NCBI GenBank assembly: GCA_965112735.1
Contig: OZ218951.1
Coordinates: 4,278,001 to 4,342,000, forward strand
From: Phaeosaccion multiseriatum
Taxonomy: Eukaryota > Ochrophyta, other classes
Length of the DNA stretch: 64,000 nt
Direction of reading: 5' to 3'
Made by a program: the position numbers and the translations under genes. The notes below the pieces were generated by a model. It had not been told where the DNA came from and made no database searches. It worked only from the letters and a program-made list of their open reading frames with translations. Position 1 is the stretch's first letter. Every line of letters begins with the position of its first letter. This document shows positions 33,998-51,779 of the stretch, piece after piece.

Positions 33998-35203
33998 TTA
34001 CTCCCCCTCTAGGGCGGGGAGGGGGAGTGCGGGACCGGCTCCGCGGTTGAGCCGACCCAGGAAGGCGCGCTCCCGCTCCGAGAGCCACATCTGGTGGCTG
34101 CAGCTGACGAGGCGGCGTAGTCTTGTCAGGACGTGGCCCTTGGTGGTGGAGGAGCCCGTGCGGCCAGTGCGGGTGACCACGTGCTCGGCGAGTGCGTGCA
34201 GGAGCGATTGCGCCTGTGCGCCGAGTCGGCCGTGGGTCTCGATGGCGAAGGTGGAGAGGCGAACACGCTCTCGGTCGTAGGTGCCCCTGTAGTGTCGCTC
34301 CTTGCGGGTCTCGCTGTTGGCGGCTGCCGCTCCCGGTCTAATGTCCGTGCGGAGCACATTCAAGGCCGTCCTGCAGAGGTTGTTGCTCAGGGTTAGGTCA
34401 AGCATGTGCGCCGGGTGGGCAAAGGTTGGGTCGCGGGCTCCGGAGAGGGCGCCTCGGGGGAGGGTGGCGTCCATGCGGAAGGTCCGGGCGATGTTGTGCG
34501 GGGGGTTGAAGAACTCCGAGCTCTCGTGTCCGACGCGGGAAACGTAGTTCTGCTTGAACATGTCCTCGACGGAGGAGAGCACCCCGGTGTGGTAGAGAGT
34601 GCTCTGGTTGGGGCACTGGATGGCGTGAGAGGAGTCGGCGCGTGTGTTGCAGCGGGTGCAGACTAGTGCGTCGGGTTCTCCAGGGCTGTAGAGGCAGTTG
34701 ATGCCGAGGGAGCGTCGTAGGGCCCCTACCATGTCTTGGGCCGGCATGGAGACCTGTCCAGGTGAGGTGGCGATGAAGCCCATGGCCCCGTCGCTGCTCT
34801 GGCTCAGGTGCCGAGACTTGGCCTGTCGGCGAGACTCCATGCCGGTATCGGCAGCAGCAGCGTCGTCGGGGAGTCGGTCCAGTGAGGCGCGGTACTTGTC
34901 CCGGCGTTGCGGCGCTAGGCATCTCTGCAGGGCGCGCTGCGTCTGCTGCTGCGGGGCCCAGTTGCCCTGGGCGAGGCTGGTGTCGAAGGCGTCCTCGGCT
35001 CGTTGGCGGTCCGCTGCTGAGGTGAGCGCGAGGTTGACCAGGGGGAGGGGGAGATTCATCTCCAGGTCTTGTCGGGAGAGGGTCCCGTCTTCGGCGGCGG
35101 CCTGGATGGTGGTGACGATGTTTTGGACGGAGCTACTCTGGCGGAGGGCTGGGGCGAGGTCGCGTAGGTCCGCCTCTGGCCAGATGGCTCCCGGTGTGAC
35201 CAC
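33998..35203 (-). mobile_element. 3' part of a non-LTR retrotransposon (LINE), 5'-truncated
   Basis: A minus-strand frame of about 400 residues stays open from 35203 to a stop at 33998-34000. It has the features of the region C-terminal to a LINE reverse transcriptase: QRALQRCLAPQRRDKYRASL, SRHLSQSSDGAMGFIA, ALRRSLGI, then a CCHC-type zinc pattern CTRCNTRADSSHAIQC, and downstream HMLDLTLSN and FAIETHGRLGAQAQSLLHAL. The catalytic RT core is absent, so the copy is 5'-truncated and dead. The 3' end in the minus direction runs into a (CA)n microsatellite (33960-33936), a common LINE tail. The frame shows no internal stop, so the insertion is probably recent. A thumb-domain piece in opposite orientation adjoins it (35222-35450). 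Confidence 0.75.
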
Positions 35204-35221
35204 TGACTGGACCTCCTCCTG

Positions 35222-35450
35222 CTCACGAAGTCACTTACGCCAAAACTCCAGTACTATCTGCGCGGTGCCGCCCCCGGCCTGACGACCAACACCATTGCCT
35301 CCCCCGGCGACGCCCTCAGCCTCGCCGTCGGAGAGGCCCTACTCCAACTCCCAGGAGCGGACACCATCGGAGACATCATCGCCAGCGCACCCTCGGACCG
35401 ACTGTCGCACCTTCAGCTCGCCTCACACCAGCACAGATGTCAACCTGTGA
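35222..35450 (+). mobile_element. inverted 5' fragment of the same LINE
   Basis: On the plus strand the frame from 35222 reads LTKSLTPKLQYYLRGAAPGL, then ALSLAVGEALLQLPGADTIG and SDRLSHLQLASHQHRC, resembling the RT thumb that precedes the C-terminal region. It therefore belongs upstream of the minus-strand piece in the protein but points the other way, with the junction at about 35204-35221. Confidence 0.65.
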
Positions 35451-35783
35451 GTCCCCAAATTGAACAACCAACTTACTTACGGTTGGCATTTCCGATTTTC
35501 CGCTGCGCATCGCATTTCCGATCGCATCGCCTGCACGTTTGCAGCACCTATCATGCTATGCGTCTGCTTCGCTACTACGTTCTAGCAAGTAAATAACGCC
35601 GGACTTGACCTTTGTGATCGTTGCTCCCAGATTTGCTGCGAAGAAGACGACACACTGTTGTTAGCAGCCGAGGACGAAGGGAGCCAGGCTGCTGCTGAGG
35701 ACAAAAGGACTTCCTGCTGCCTGCCGAGGAGACTAGCAAGACCGCTACTCACATACTTAGGAGGGAACGGAGGAAGGAGAGAG

Positions 35784-38700
35784 ATGCCGGCCTCAGATTT
35801 CAAGGTGTTGAGGGCCTGCGGCAAGGGCAGCTTCGCCACCGTGTTTCAAGTCAGGCGGCTTGCGGACGGGCAAACCTACGCGCTAAAGAGAGTGAGCATC
35901 GGCAACATGTCCGCCAAGGAGATCCAGGACTGCCTCAATGAGATGCGCTTCCTCGCCTCCCTACGTCATGCAAACATCGTGGGCTTTATGGAGGCCTTTG
36001 TAGACAAGGGCAACACCGAGTTGTGCACAGGTTGGTTCGTACATCAGGCGAGCGTAGCGGAGCCGTCCCTCGTCCCTCTCGCTTCTTCTCCCTACCCCAC
36101 CACCATCGTCCTCACGCTCTACCCCCCCTCCCCTCCCTCGCCACACTTCCCTATCCCGAAGCTCTGTGGCACCTAATAGTGACGGGCCAGTAGTACTGCA
36201 AATGAAGACAGACACATGCTTGACCCTGTGATCCACATGAGTTTCTCTGAAGCGCCCGAATCGCAACCCCTTTTTCTGTTCTTGCACCTCCTCCTCCTCC
36301 TCCTCCTCCTCCTCCTCCTCCTCCTCCTCCTCCTCCTCCTCCTCCTCCTCCTCCTCCTCCTCCTCCTCCTCCTCCTCCTCCTCCTCCTCCTCCTCCTCCT
36401 CCTCCTCCTCCTCCTCCTCCTCCTCCTCCTCCTCCTCCTCCTCCTCCTCCTCCTCCTCCTCGCGCTGCTACTGCCGTGCTGTTGTTGCTGCTACTGCAGT
36501 GATGGAGTTCTGCGGCAACGGCGATCTGAGAGACAAGATCAAGCGCCATCGGCAGAGCAGGCGACTCGTCGATGAGAGGCTCATATGGGGATACGTGATT
36601 CAAATGGCGCAGGCGCTGAAGACCCTACACGCCAAGGTAGGGAGGGCGGGGCGGGGATGGGGATGTTAAGGGCTATCCGACTTTTCTGTTCTGAGTCTGT
36701 AAGTAAGGGCGGCGAAGCAGTGACGCGAGCGAGCTATCCGGGAACTGACAGTGTTGGGAGCAGGCAGTCCTACTGGTGTTGTTTTGGTGTGCCATAGACG
36801 AGAGAAAGAACAGCACACGGTGCTCTCACTAAATGCGTGCATCGTGTGTGAATGTGCCCTTAAGAAAATGCACGTTCATTCTCTATCTCTGCCCCCCCCA
36901 AAACGTCTCTCTCTCCTTCTCAAGCCTCTCCCTCTCTCTCTCTTCCCCGCACTCGCTCTTTCCCCCTCTCTCCCTCCCCCCCCTCCCCGCCTCCCTCTCT
37001 CTCTCTCTCTGTCCCTCCCTTTCCCTCCTCTCCCCCCTCTCTTCCTCTCTTAGGGCATCATCCACCGAGACGTGAAGGCCGCTAACGTGTTTGTGTCAGA
37101 AGACGGCACTCTCAAGCTGGGGGACATGAACGTGTCCAAAAGGATGAAGGGGGGGCAGATGATGCAGACGCAGGTGTGGTAAGGGGGCAGGGTGGCTCGC
37201 TGGGTGGCTTCCCCCCACTACTTTTGTCACAGAGTCTGCACTCCCTTCCTGTCCGTGCTGCTTCTCTCTGTCTCTCCCTCTCCCCCTCTCTCTATCTCTC
37301 TCCCTGCGCGAACCGTAACATGCTGTCCTGCTACACCCCTTTACACTGGACGTTGCCCTGCTCTACCCCTACTCTACCTCTGCTCCACCTCTGCTCTACC
37401 TCTGCTGCACCTCTGCTCCACCCCTACTTACGTAGGTGGGCACGCCCTACTTCATGGCACCAGAAATACACGCGATGCGGAAGTACTGCTCCGCTTGCGA
37501 CATTTGGAGCCTGGGTGAGTCATGCGAGTGACTGAGAATCACTCCCTCTCACTCCCTCCCCCCCACCTCTCTCTCCCCCGCACCCTTATTCTCATCTCTC
37601 CCTCCCTCCCTCCCTCCCTCCCTCCCTCCCTCCCTCCCTCCCTCCCTCCCTCCCTCCCTCCCTCCCTCCCTCCCTCCCTCCCTCCCTCCCTCCCTCCAGG
37701 CTGTCTTGTGTATGAGTTGTGCGCTCTGCAGCCCCCCTTTCAGGTAGGGTGAGAGTGAGTCTTAAAGTGGCTCTTGAGACTGAGGCTTGGAGTGAGTGCG
37801 TCGAAGTGTGAGTTGTATAGTGAGTTATAGAGTGGGTTTGAGACTGAATCTTGGAGTGGGTAGAGTGAATATTGAGACCGAGGCTCGGAATGAGTTGATG
37901 GAGTAGAGGAGTAAGTGGAGTGAGTCCAAGAGTGAGTAAAGTGGGTTATAGTTTTGAGTCTTAATGGGAGTCTTAGAGTGAGAAGAGTGGAGACCAAGTC
38001 CCTCTTGCGTCTGTCATGGCTTGCAGTCTTTGTCTAAACGCGTTGTGGATTGCTTCTATGTGTCCGTGTGCCTGCTTGCTTGCGTGCCTCCTCTCCATCT
38101 GTGTTTGTGTGTGTGTGCGTGTGCGTGCGTGTGTGTCTGCTCAATAGGCGGAAACATTCTCGGAGCTCAGGAAGAAGGTGCTGACAGGTGTCTTCCCAAG
38201 CATTCCTCGCCAGGTGAGTGAGACAGTGAGTGAGACAGAGATTGAGATAGGTAGTGACAGAGGGGGAAGATGCTACACAGACTGAGAGAGAGAGGCTGAC
38301 AGATTCACTGACAGATCAGAGACAGTGGCAAGCATATATATATAGGTAGACAGAGAGAGAAACATAGATACGCCGAGAGAGAAATAGACAGATGGACGGA
38401 CACTGACTGATACACAAACACGCACCCACTCATACCCACGCACGCACCCACACCCCCCCACACAAACAGTACACATATGACATGTCCAACTTGGTGTCAG
38501 GCATGCTTCGCGTCAGGCCTCAAGAGCGGCCCTCTGCCGAGCAACTGTTGGCGACGCCTTCCGTGCTGAAGTACAGCAAGTACAAGCCGGGGCATCTAGA
38601 CTACACACAAGAGGACCTGCAGCCAGGTGAGGAGAGAGAGGAGAGGGAGTGGAGGGAAAGAGGGAAGAGAGAGAGAGCGAGGGAGGGAGGGAAGGAAGAG

Positions 38701-41700
38701 AGAGAGAGAGCGAGGGTGGGTGGGAGGGAGGGAGGGACAAAGGAATGCAGGAAGTTCTTCGCCCTTGCCCACCTGCCTGCCTGTTGCCTTGCGTGTCTGT
38801 CTCAATTCCTTCCTTCCTGCCTTCCTACCTTGCTGCTCTTCCACACCCCCGTCGGACGGCCATCCAACCAACACCATCAACCAAACGCACACACGCCTTT
38901 GCTTTAGGAAACGAGCTGATGGCGACAATCATGCTCCCTCGTAAGCGCAGCTTGATACAGCACCACCTCCCCAAGCCGAGCTACCCGGAAGGCGAGCAGT
39001 TGGTGATACAGCAGCAGCAGCGGCAGCGGCAGAAGCAACGGCAGCTGGTGAAACAACAGCAGCAGCAACAACTGTTGGTGAAGCATGCACAGGAGCAGCA
39101 GCAGTTGGTGAAGCGGCAGCAACAACAGCAGTTGGTGAAACAAGCGGAGCAGAGGGTGCAGGATACACCAGGAGCGGCGGTGAGCGCTTCGGCAGCACAA
39201 GAGAAGGCGAAGGAGAAGGAGGAGAAGGATAGAGCACGTATTAGGAGCGATGGTCAGGAGGAAAGAGCCAACAGCGGCAACACAAGGACCGGTGGTAGTG
39301 AGGGCACGGACGGCAGCTGCAGTAGTGGCCGCCGCAGTCGCGGTGATGGCAGGGGCGCGGGGGACGAGAAGCCGGGCGGCAAGAGGAGCAGCAGCAGCAG
39401 CAGCAGCAATAGGACCAGCAGCACTAGCAGGACCAGCAATTGTAAGACCACCCGTAGCGGCAGCGGCGGCGGTAGCGGCATCACCAGCAGCGAGCGACGG
39501 GCAGAGGTTATGATTGATCGGCAGCGCGTGTTGCGAGGGGTGCGAAGGGAGACAGCCGTTGGTAAGGCACCGGGTTTCGGGATGGATGTGGGTGGTGAGG
39601 GCAGGCAGCAGCGACAACGACATGGGCAAGGAGTCTGTCGACCGATACCGAAGAGCAGCAGCAGTGGAGGTGGAGGCTGTGAGAGTAGGGCAAGGGTGGG
39701 GCGGGAGCTTGCTGTTGCGAAGGAGGAGAGCGACGGGAGGGAGAGGCAGATGATGAGAGCCGTCGGTAAGGAGCATGGCCGAGCAGGGGTTACCAGACCG
39801 GCACCAGCAGTAGTTGGTGATACAGCAGCAACACCATCAGCAGCAGGAGTTGGTGACACAGCAGCAGCGGTGGCGGCGGCGGTAGGAGGGGTGGCAGGAG
39901 GGGGAAGGGGAGACTGTGGAGCTTCTCACGTCACTGCTACCGCTGCATCTACTGCAGACGCCACCGAGGCCGAGGGCATCGGCATCAGTAGTGGCGATGG
40001 CGAGAGGAAGGTCAGCAGGCTGCGCGCCGCTTTGCTTCCTCCTCCTCCTCCTCCTCCTCCTCCTCCTCCCAAGGGGTGCGAGCATGAGGGGGTCCCCTCC
40101 GCTGCCTCTGTCTGTCCGCCGGCACCCCATCCACCCACGGGCACTGGTAGCAGGCCCCACCCCCCACCCAAGTAAGTTACAGCGAACATGAAGAGATGAT
40201 GAGTGACTGATTGGTTGACCGACTGACTGATTAACTGTATGATTGATTGATTGTTTGACTGACTCCACTGCGAGGAGCTGGGCTGTGGGCTGGGCCGCAC
40301 TCGGATTGAGGGAGAGGAGGGAAGAAGAAGAAGCGGCTCATTATCCTTTACTTGCTTCTGAGATGGATCGTCGCGCCTCTCTTTTCGCTGCTGTATCACC
40401 AACTGCTGCATCACCACCTCCTCCAGATCGCTCCTCTCCCAGCCTCGACTGAGCCTCGCACTAGGGGGGTATGCAAAGGTCCATGCGGCAAGGATACGCT
40501 CAGCAGCCGCAGCAGCAGCTACGGCGACAGGAGTAGTTGGTGATACAGCAGCAGTCACGGCGTACCCAGAGAAGGAGAATCGGTGTCGACATAACAATCA
40601 GGCTGGTGTTGGTGGTGGTGTATCACCAACTGCTGCGGATGCGGACGCCGACCCGCACGGGGGAGGCAAGCAAGTTAAAGCGGTCAAGAGGACCGGCATC
40701 GTCGGCGCAAAGGTGCGACCCTCCCGTGCGCATGTACACTTCATTGGGTATCTACACCAATTGGGCGGCTGGGGCTCTTAACTCGTACCATTTTACACCA
40801 TGCAACACATACACCGCACCGCCATCAGTGACTGTACCCTGCCATTTGTAACTGTACCACCACTTGACTGCTCAGGCGCTGGCGAGGAGCAGACTCGCGA
40901 ACATGAACCTCATCCACCGTGCCCAGGGGGGCAGCGTGGCCCCGGGGGGGAGCCACGCGAGACTGCCGATGCCGCCCTCCCTACCCCGACAGCAGCTTGG
41001 CCCAGGGGGCTCCGATGGCGAGGGCGATGGCAGTGGACGGGAGGGGCCCTCCTCGGAGGAGTTGAAGTCGTCAGAGCTGAAGCGCCATGGCGGAGAAGCG
41101 AAGAGGTGCGTCGTGCGTGCGAGCGTGTGCGCGTGTGGGTGTGACTGGGTGTATGGGTGGGTGGATGTGTGGGTGTGTGCGTTCCCTCTTGCGCGGTTTG
41201 GCGATCACTTGTGTACGTACTTAACAAGGGTATGTGATGTATATCAGCTCGTAGAGTGTTGTTCGTCTGGAGGGGAGGAACGAGCTCAAACCCGGCCCAT
41301 CTCTGGTACGATCTCCCCTCTCCCCTCGTCCCTCTCCTCTCCTCTCCTCTCCTCTCCTCTCCTCTCCTCTCCTCTCCTCTCCTCTCCTCTCCTCTCCTCT
41401 CCTCTCCTCTCCTCTCCTCTCCTCTCCTCTCCTCTCCTCTCCTCTCCTCTCCTCTCCTCTCCTCTCCTCTCCTCTCCTCTCCTCTCCTCTCCTCTCCTCT
41501 CTCACTCCCACTCCTCTCTCGCCTCTCCTCTCTCCCTCGCTCCCCTTCTTCTTCCTTCTCCCCTCTCCCCCTCCCTTTTCTGTCCTCCGCTCCGCTCCGC
41601 TCCCCTCCCTTCTCCTCCTTGCCTTGTCCTCCCTTCACCTCCACCCGTGCGATCGTTCCCCCTCTTTCCCCTCTGTTTTGTATCTCCTTTACAGACCCGT

Positions 41701-41836
41701 TTCGAGAGGATACCCGGTGAAGCGAGCTAGTGGCTCAGCAGCGGCAGTAGCAGCGGTTGGGATCGGAGGAGGAGGAGGAGGAGGAGGAGGAGGGGGCCGG
41801 GTGGGGAGCTTTGTGCTACGGAGGGGAGGGAGATGA
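35784..41836 (+). CDS. NEK-type serine/threonine protein kinase with long low-complexity tail
   Basis: Kinase exons: 35784-36030, 36500-36636, 37054-37173, 37436-37514, 37700-37743, 38148-38213, 38470-38626, then a long exon from 38908. The start MPASDFKVLRACGKGSFATVF is typical of NEK kinases. Visible are the glycine loop, the lysine in YALKRV, IIHRDVKAANVF (HRD), GTPYFMAPE and the C-lobe DIWSLGCLVYELCALQPPF. The metal-binding DFG is replaced by DMN (LGDMNVSKRM), recalling the DLNVSK subgroup of NEKs. NEKs act in cell cycle and flagellar or microtubule control. The tail is Gln-, Ser- and Ala-rich and built partly from repeats of the dispersed GTTGGTGATAC word. Tail exons are tentative: 38908 to about 40010, about 40439-40710, 40876-41104 and 41695-41836 fit in phase. 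Introns hold huge microsatellites. Confidence 0.8.
36286..36463 (+). repeat. (CTC)n trinucleotide microsatellite in kinase intron 1
   Basis: Almost uninterrupted CTC repeat of about 175 bp, roughly 58 units, immediately upstream of the exon 2 acceptor region. It serves as an enormous pyrimidine tract. Leucine-only or glycine-only frames through it are artefacts. Confidence 0.95.
37597..37696 (+). repeat. (CCCT)n microsatellite ending at the exon 5 acceptor
   Basis: About 100 bp of perfect CCCT repeat running directly into the CCAG acceptor of the kinase exon at 37700. Confidence 0.95.
38999..39150 (+). repeat. coding cluster of the GTTGGTGATAC word and derivatives
   Basis: One exact copy (38999) followed by GCTGGTGAAAC, GTTGGTGAAGC and GTTGGTGAAAC derivatives separated by CAG runs, encoding repeated QLV(I/K)QQQ in the kinase tail. 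Confidence 0.75.
41334..41500 (+). repeat. (CTCCT)n pentanucleotide microsatellite in the last kinase intron
   Basis: About 33 perfect 5-bp units. Together with the following C/T-rich 190 bp it precedes the TTTACAG acceptor at 41694. Confidence 0.95.
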
Positions 41837-42616
41837 CAGAGGTGGGATGAGAGGCGTCACAGAAACCTTTCATGGCAGTTTATATGTTTACAGAGTCGAT
41901 CGATTCGATCTGATCTTCCCTCTTTCCTGCGGCTCTTCCTCCTTCACTTTCTCTCTCGAACTGGCTCGTTTCGTTCTCCTTGGAATGGACAAGAGAGGAG
42001 ACTGGGAATGGCTGCAGCACAGCATGATCGAAGCTCTCTCGTACTGTTGTTGCTGCATAGACAATGAGAGTTGGTGCCCTCGTTGGAGGCATATGGGTCA
42101 GAGACAGGGGAGCATGGCGGCGGCGGTTTCCGGCGTTCCAAGAGGTTTTAAAATTAAGAACGAGATCGCTTCTCAGCTTCTCCGTGACACAAGATAGGGC
42201 AGGAGCTCGACAGACAGGGCTCTGATCAAGGTGAAAATGGTATCGTACATTGGGAGTATTGTACTTCAGTAGTGCTTGGAAGCATTTCCTGGGGGTGGCA
42301 AAACTGAGTAGAGAAGGCGTGCATTGATCCTTGTGAGAAGGCCTGGATCGCTGTCGACCAACTCCCGCTATTCCGAGATGAACCGCGAAGATCGTTCGTT
42401 GCCTTTCCTTGCTGCGGTGAATACGGCTTTTTATCATACACTCAGAAGCGGGATTGGGTATTCCAGGTGCCCAACTCGAGAAGCCCCACCGACCGACGAG
42501 GCCCCCCCACTCGCACGCCAAAACCTCCATGTATGAGCGTTTTCACTCATTCACTCACTCACTGACAGATGTCGTCCATGGTAGGAGTGTATCATTCACT
42601 TTCGCAGCAGTACAGG
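41837..42616. other. convergent intergenic region, kinase / fumarate reductase
   Basis: About 780 bp with near-average composition and few repeats, unlike other gaps. A minus frame through 41880-42530 reads like translated noncoding DNA, and I recognise nothing in it. It could hold 3' UTRs of both genes or an unrecognised transcript. Confidence 0.35.
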
Positions 42617-48687
<6,071 letters not shown>

Positions 48688-49021
48688 GCTTGAGGCACCG
48701 ACGAAGCTGCTGCGCAAGCCTCTCCTGATGGCACGCCCCCACGAAGCTCTTACAAACTGGTTCACTGTGACACACTACCACGACGAGAGGTAAATTAAAG
48801 TTGTTTCGTACTTTTAGACGGGCTGGCTTCTTCAACGCCGGTATCTGTGAATGGAGAACCAATGATGCCACTTTGAGTCAGCCGCCGATCGCCTATTAGT
48901 TTCCCCTCGATATCCCACCTCAGCAGCCTCAGCACTTCTTGTTGAGCCCACAGCCGTTTCTTTGCTTCTCAATGTCGCAATGTGATGTGTAGAGAAGGTG
49001 TTTGCGAGACGGAATAGAAAG
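48688..49021. promoter_or_regulatory. bidirectional promoter region, fumarate reductase / PsbQ-like
   Basis: 334 bp between divergent ATGs. A non-ATG basic frame on the minus strand and a possible acceptor (GTCACAG near 48770) leave open an upstream minus-strand exon. Confidence 0.45.
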
Positions 49022-50048
49022 ATGTTTAACCTTCTCTTGGGTGTGGGGGTCGCACTGCTCTTTGTGTCCCTTCCGGCGTCAGAAGCGTGGTCGCTCGATG
49101 CAAAGTGTGCCTTGCAAGGGGTAAATGCGCCAATTGGGAGGAGGGCTTATCTGCGAACTTTGTCGTCATCAGCCGTAGCCATTGCGGCACTGACAACGAC
49201 GGCGCCTCGCGTGAGGGCCGCCCAGGCACCCGTGGGCGGAACAGATGCGGGAATCGAGCGGCTCCGACGAGGCAAAGTTGGCCTTGAGTTCCTCTTGAAT
49301 AATTGGAAGGAGCAGACAACCCAGTGCAACTTTGCCGGTGCGTACATATCTCTCTTTGGTGAACTGGGAGAGGATGATTCTCCTGCTCTAGCTGTCGCAT
49401 TCCATCTTTGACGCTCCTTGCCCTTGCAGAGGACGGCAATCACTGCTAACTATTACGGCTCGGACCCCCCCCCCCCCCACCAAACTCAGACGTCTCGCGA
49501 GACATTCTGGAGGCGAAGAACAAAGAGAAGCTCCTGAAGGCCGCCACCACCAACGTGCTCTTCGACAAGAGCGGTGCTAACTTGGTCATGAGTTGCAAGC
49601 GAACGGCCAAAGTCGTGCGCGAGATCACCGCGACAGGCTCCCCCTTCGATAAAGCTGACGTCATTATGAGACGGGCGGTCACAAAGGTCGACCCGGATGT
49701 CGTTGAAGAGTACCTGGTACGTCGAGGTCAAGACGGCTCGCGTCGGCGCCTTTTCCCCTTCTTGCTGACGGGGAAGGGTATTACCCGTCTGTTGCCCATC
49801 GAGCTATAACACCTGAACAATCTCTTCCTCTCTCCCTCTCGCTCTTTCTTCCCCTCTTCCCCTCCCCCCCCTCTCTCTCTCTCGCGCGCGCTGTCTTCCA
49901 GGAGAAAGTGGATAGATGGGAGGTGAGTGCCTGGCATCGGCAGGAACAATCCCCAACCTTCTTGGCTCGATATGTGACTCTGTTACAACCCCCCTCACAC
50001 CAATCACACCCCCCTACCCCCCCCCTTCGTTTTGCTCCCTCTATTGAT

Positions 50049-50092
<44 letters not shown>

Positions 50093-50292
50093 TCTCTCTC
50101 CGTACCCAGCAACTCCTGGCCTCTGTGAAAGGCTCCTCGTACATGAGCGGCACGGGAGACTTTGCAAGTATGAACAACTTTCGGGAGAGCGAGGGGCAGG
50201 AGAAGGACGGCTCACTACTGGAGCAGGCCCGCACCGACTTGACTGAAATGGACAGCGTATTGGCAAGCGTTTTGGAATACTTGGAGGGGTGA
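49022..50292 (+). CDS. thylakoid-lumen helical protein, PsbQ/Psb31-like candidate, 248 aa, four exons
   Basis: Exons 49022-49337, 49490-49716, 49902-49922 (21-nt microexon), 50110-50292, with phases agreeing. The leader is tripartite: signal peptide LLLGVGVALLFVSLPASEA cut before W, a short transit part, and a twin-arginine lumenal signal (GRRAYLRTLSSSAVAIAALT ... RVRAAQA). The mature protein (~180 aa) is predicted to be mostly helical and charged: RRGKVGLEFLLNNWKEQT, KNKEKLLKAATTNVL, VVEEYLEKVDRWEQLLASVK, LTEMDSVLASVLEYLE. Size, leader and helix pattern resemble extrinsic photosystem II subunits of the PsbQ/Psb31 type that stabilise the oxygen-evolving complex. No decisive motif is visible, so this is a structural guess; another lumenal helical protein is equally possible. 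Confidence 0.7.
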
Positions 50293-51779
50293 TTGATTGA
50301 CTGACTGACTGACTGACTGACTGACTGGTGGGAGGGGGAGTGGGGTCGAATATAAGAAGGGGAAGTCATTCTATTAGGGATCGCTTTGATGGCGTCAAAA
50401 AGCACTAGACAGCATCTGAAGAACGAAGAAATAGAAGACCGATATTTTAGGAGGGCGATCGATCTAGTCAGTTCTGTTCTGCAGAGAGGCAGCCTATACA
50501 GCTCGTGTGCACCCGGCCTTCGACCAAGGGCCGCTCTAGACTTCGCAGAGACGGCTCGCGCGTGGCCCTCGGCAGCTCCTCGTCGTCCCCCCCTTCCTTC
50601 CCTATCCGCCGTCTTCTCGCAGGGTAGCTCGGCTTGGGTTGCATCTCTCTCTCGGCCTCAGCTTCTCCTCCTTGACGAGCTCGTTCTTGCCCGTGCCATG
50701 GTGGTAACCGTGGGTAGAGAGCTCCTCCTCATGAGGCACCGCCTACAGCCCTGAGCCATCCCCCGTCCAAAGAGAAAGGAGTCCCGAGAGCCTCAGAAGG
50801 AGACGAAGAAGAGAGGGGGTAACTGAGTTGTCCTCGCCAAGCTTGAGTGTCGCGGCTGTGGCTAAGCACACGCCCATGCACACACGCACACACACGCAGA
50901 CACACACACACCTCTCCTTGCCGTGCAGGAAGGATGATGCCGAGCAAGCAGCACAGCTCCCCCCCAAGCCAAGCCAAGTCCAGCTCAGCTGCACGACCTC
51001 GGTGTGCGCCTTGCCGGGCTCCCTTGCGTCCTGACACCCGCCTGCTGCCGCGCGGAGGGCCGGGGCAGAGGCGCCTCGCACTCCTCGCCCCCCCCCCCCC
51101 CGTCCAAAGCCATCTTCGAACCATAGTTCTGAAATGGCAGGAGCCGGATGAAGCGCCCAGCGTTTGGTCCTAGTCACCTCGGCTGGCGAGAAGGACCTCC
51201 TCTCGAGTCGTCACGGGGATACTCCTCCTCTGCTGCCGCCTTGCTGCTGCTGTATCACTAGCTGCTACGGCTGTGTAGGAGGCACACCGGACCCCGCCAC
51301 ATCCCCCTTCCCGCTGCTGCCTCCCATACACTCTGAAGCCCTCCCTCCCTTCCTCCCCTCTCCAGCTGAGCTTGGCCAGCGAAACCTTCCTCTTCGTAGA
51401 GGCGAAGCACCGCGTCGGGCCCTTTTGCCCCTCTGCTCCACCGCACATGTTGCTTGGTCACGTCCCCTGGCACACGTGTTGGTGGTACCATAGGTGCCAC
51501 TAAAGCAAAGCAAAGCACCACTGCCACATGGGAGGGGTCCAAGGACTACCCATCCTCCCACCCCTTCCTTACCAATCTCCCTCAAGCCCTTGTCACCCGA
51601 GCCCTCCCCTCAAGGCCGGTCCCGCCTCTCCTCCAAGGGTACTTAAAGTAAGTTACTCTAAGTACCCTGTCTCCCTAGTGGAGCTGCAGCAAGTAGTACC
51701 CCCGCCCCCCAAACCCCTTCCCCTTCCCTTTGGGCAGCAGCAGCGCAAGGCTCTTCACTCCTGCAACAGCTCACCACCA
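50293..51779. other. unassigned region with one copy of a diverged duplication
   Basis: About 1.5 kb. 50540-50830 resembles 53230-53590 in direct orientation. Open frames on both strands (plus 50389-50754, minus 51177-50743) have no recognisable domain. A 9-bp perfect hairpin (GGGTACTTA/TAAGTACCC) sits at 51637-51667, a TCCTGACACC word at 51029 and relatives of the dispersed word at 51252 and 51478. It may contain an unannotated spliced gene. Confidence 0.35.

Noticed and set aside
36216-36603. Poly-Leu (plus) and poly-Gly (minus) frames
   Set aside because: Produced by the intronic (CTC)n repeat between two kinase exons.
41880-42530. 216-residue minus-strand frame between kinase and fumarate reductase
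   Set aside because: Not impossible, but no start context, domain or repeat structure; likely untranslated region.
48688-48871. Basic minus-strand extension (VRASWGRAIRRGLRSS) upstream of the fumarate reductase ATG
   Set aside because: Could be a mitochondrial leader, but it begins with GTG and I found no ATG-bearing upstream exon; kept only as a note.
50389-50754. Plus frame of about 120 residues (MASKSTRQHLKNEEIE...)
   Set aside because: The start looks protein-like but the rest follows the GC-rich duplicated segment; no domain and no partner exon found.
51637-51667. Perfect 9-bp hairpin
   Set aside because: No U-tract or neighbouring gene end close by; too short to call a regulatory RNA.
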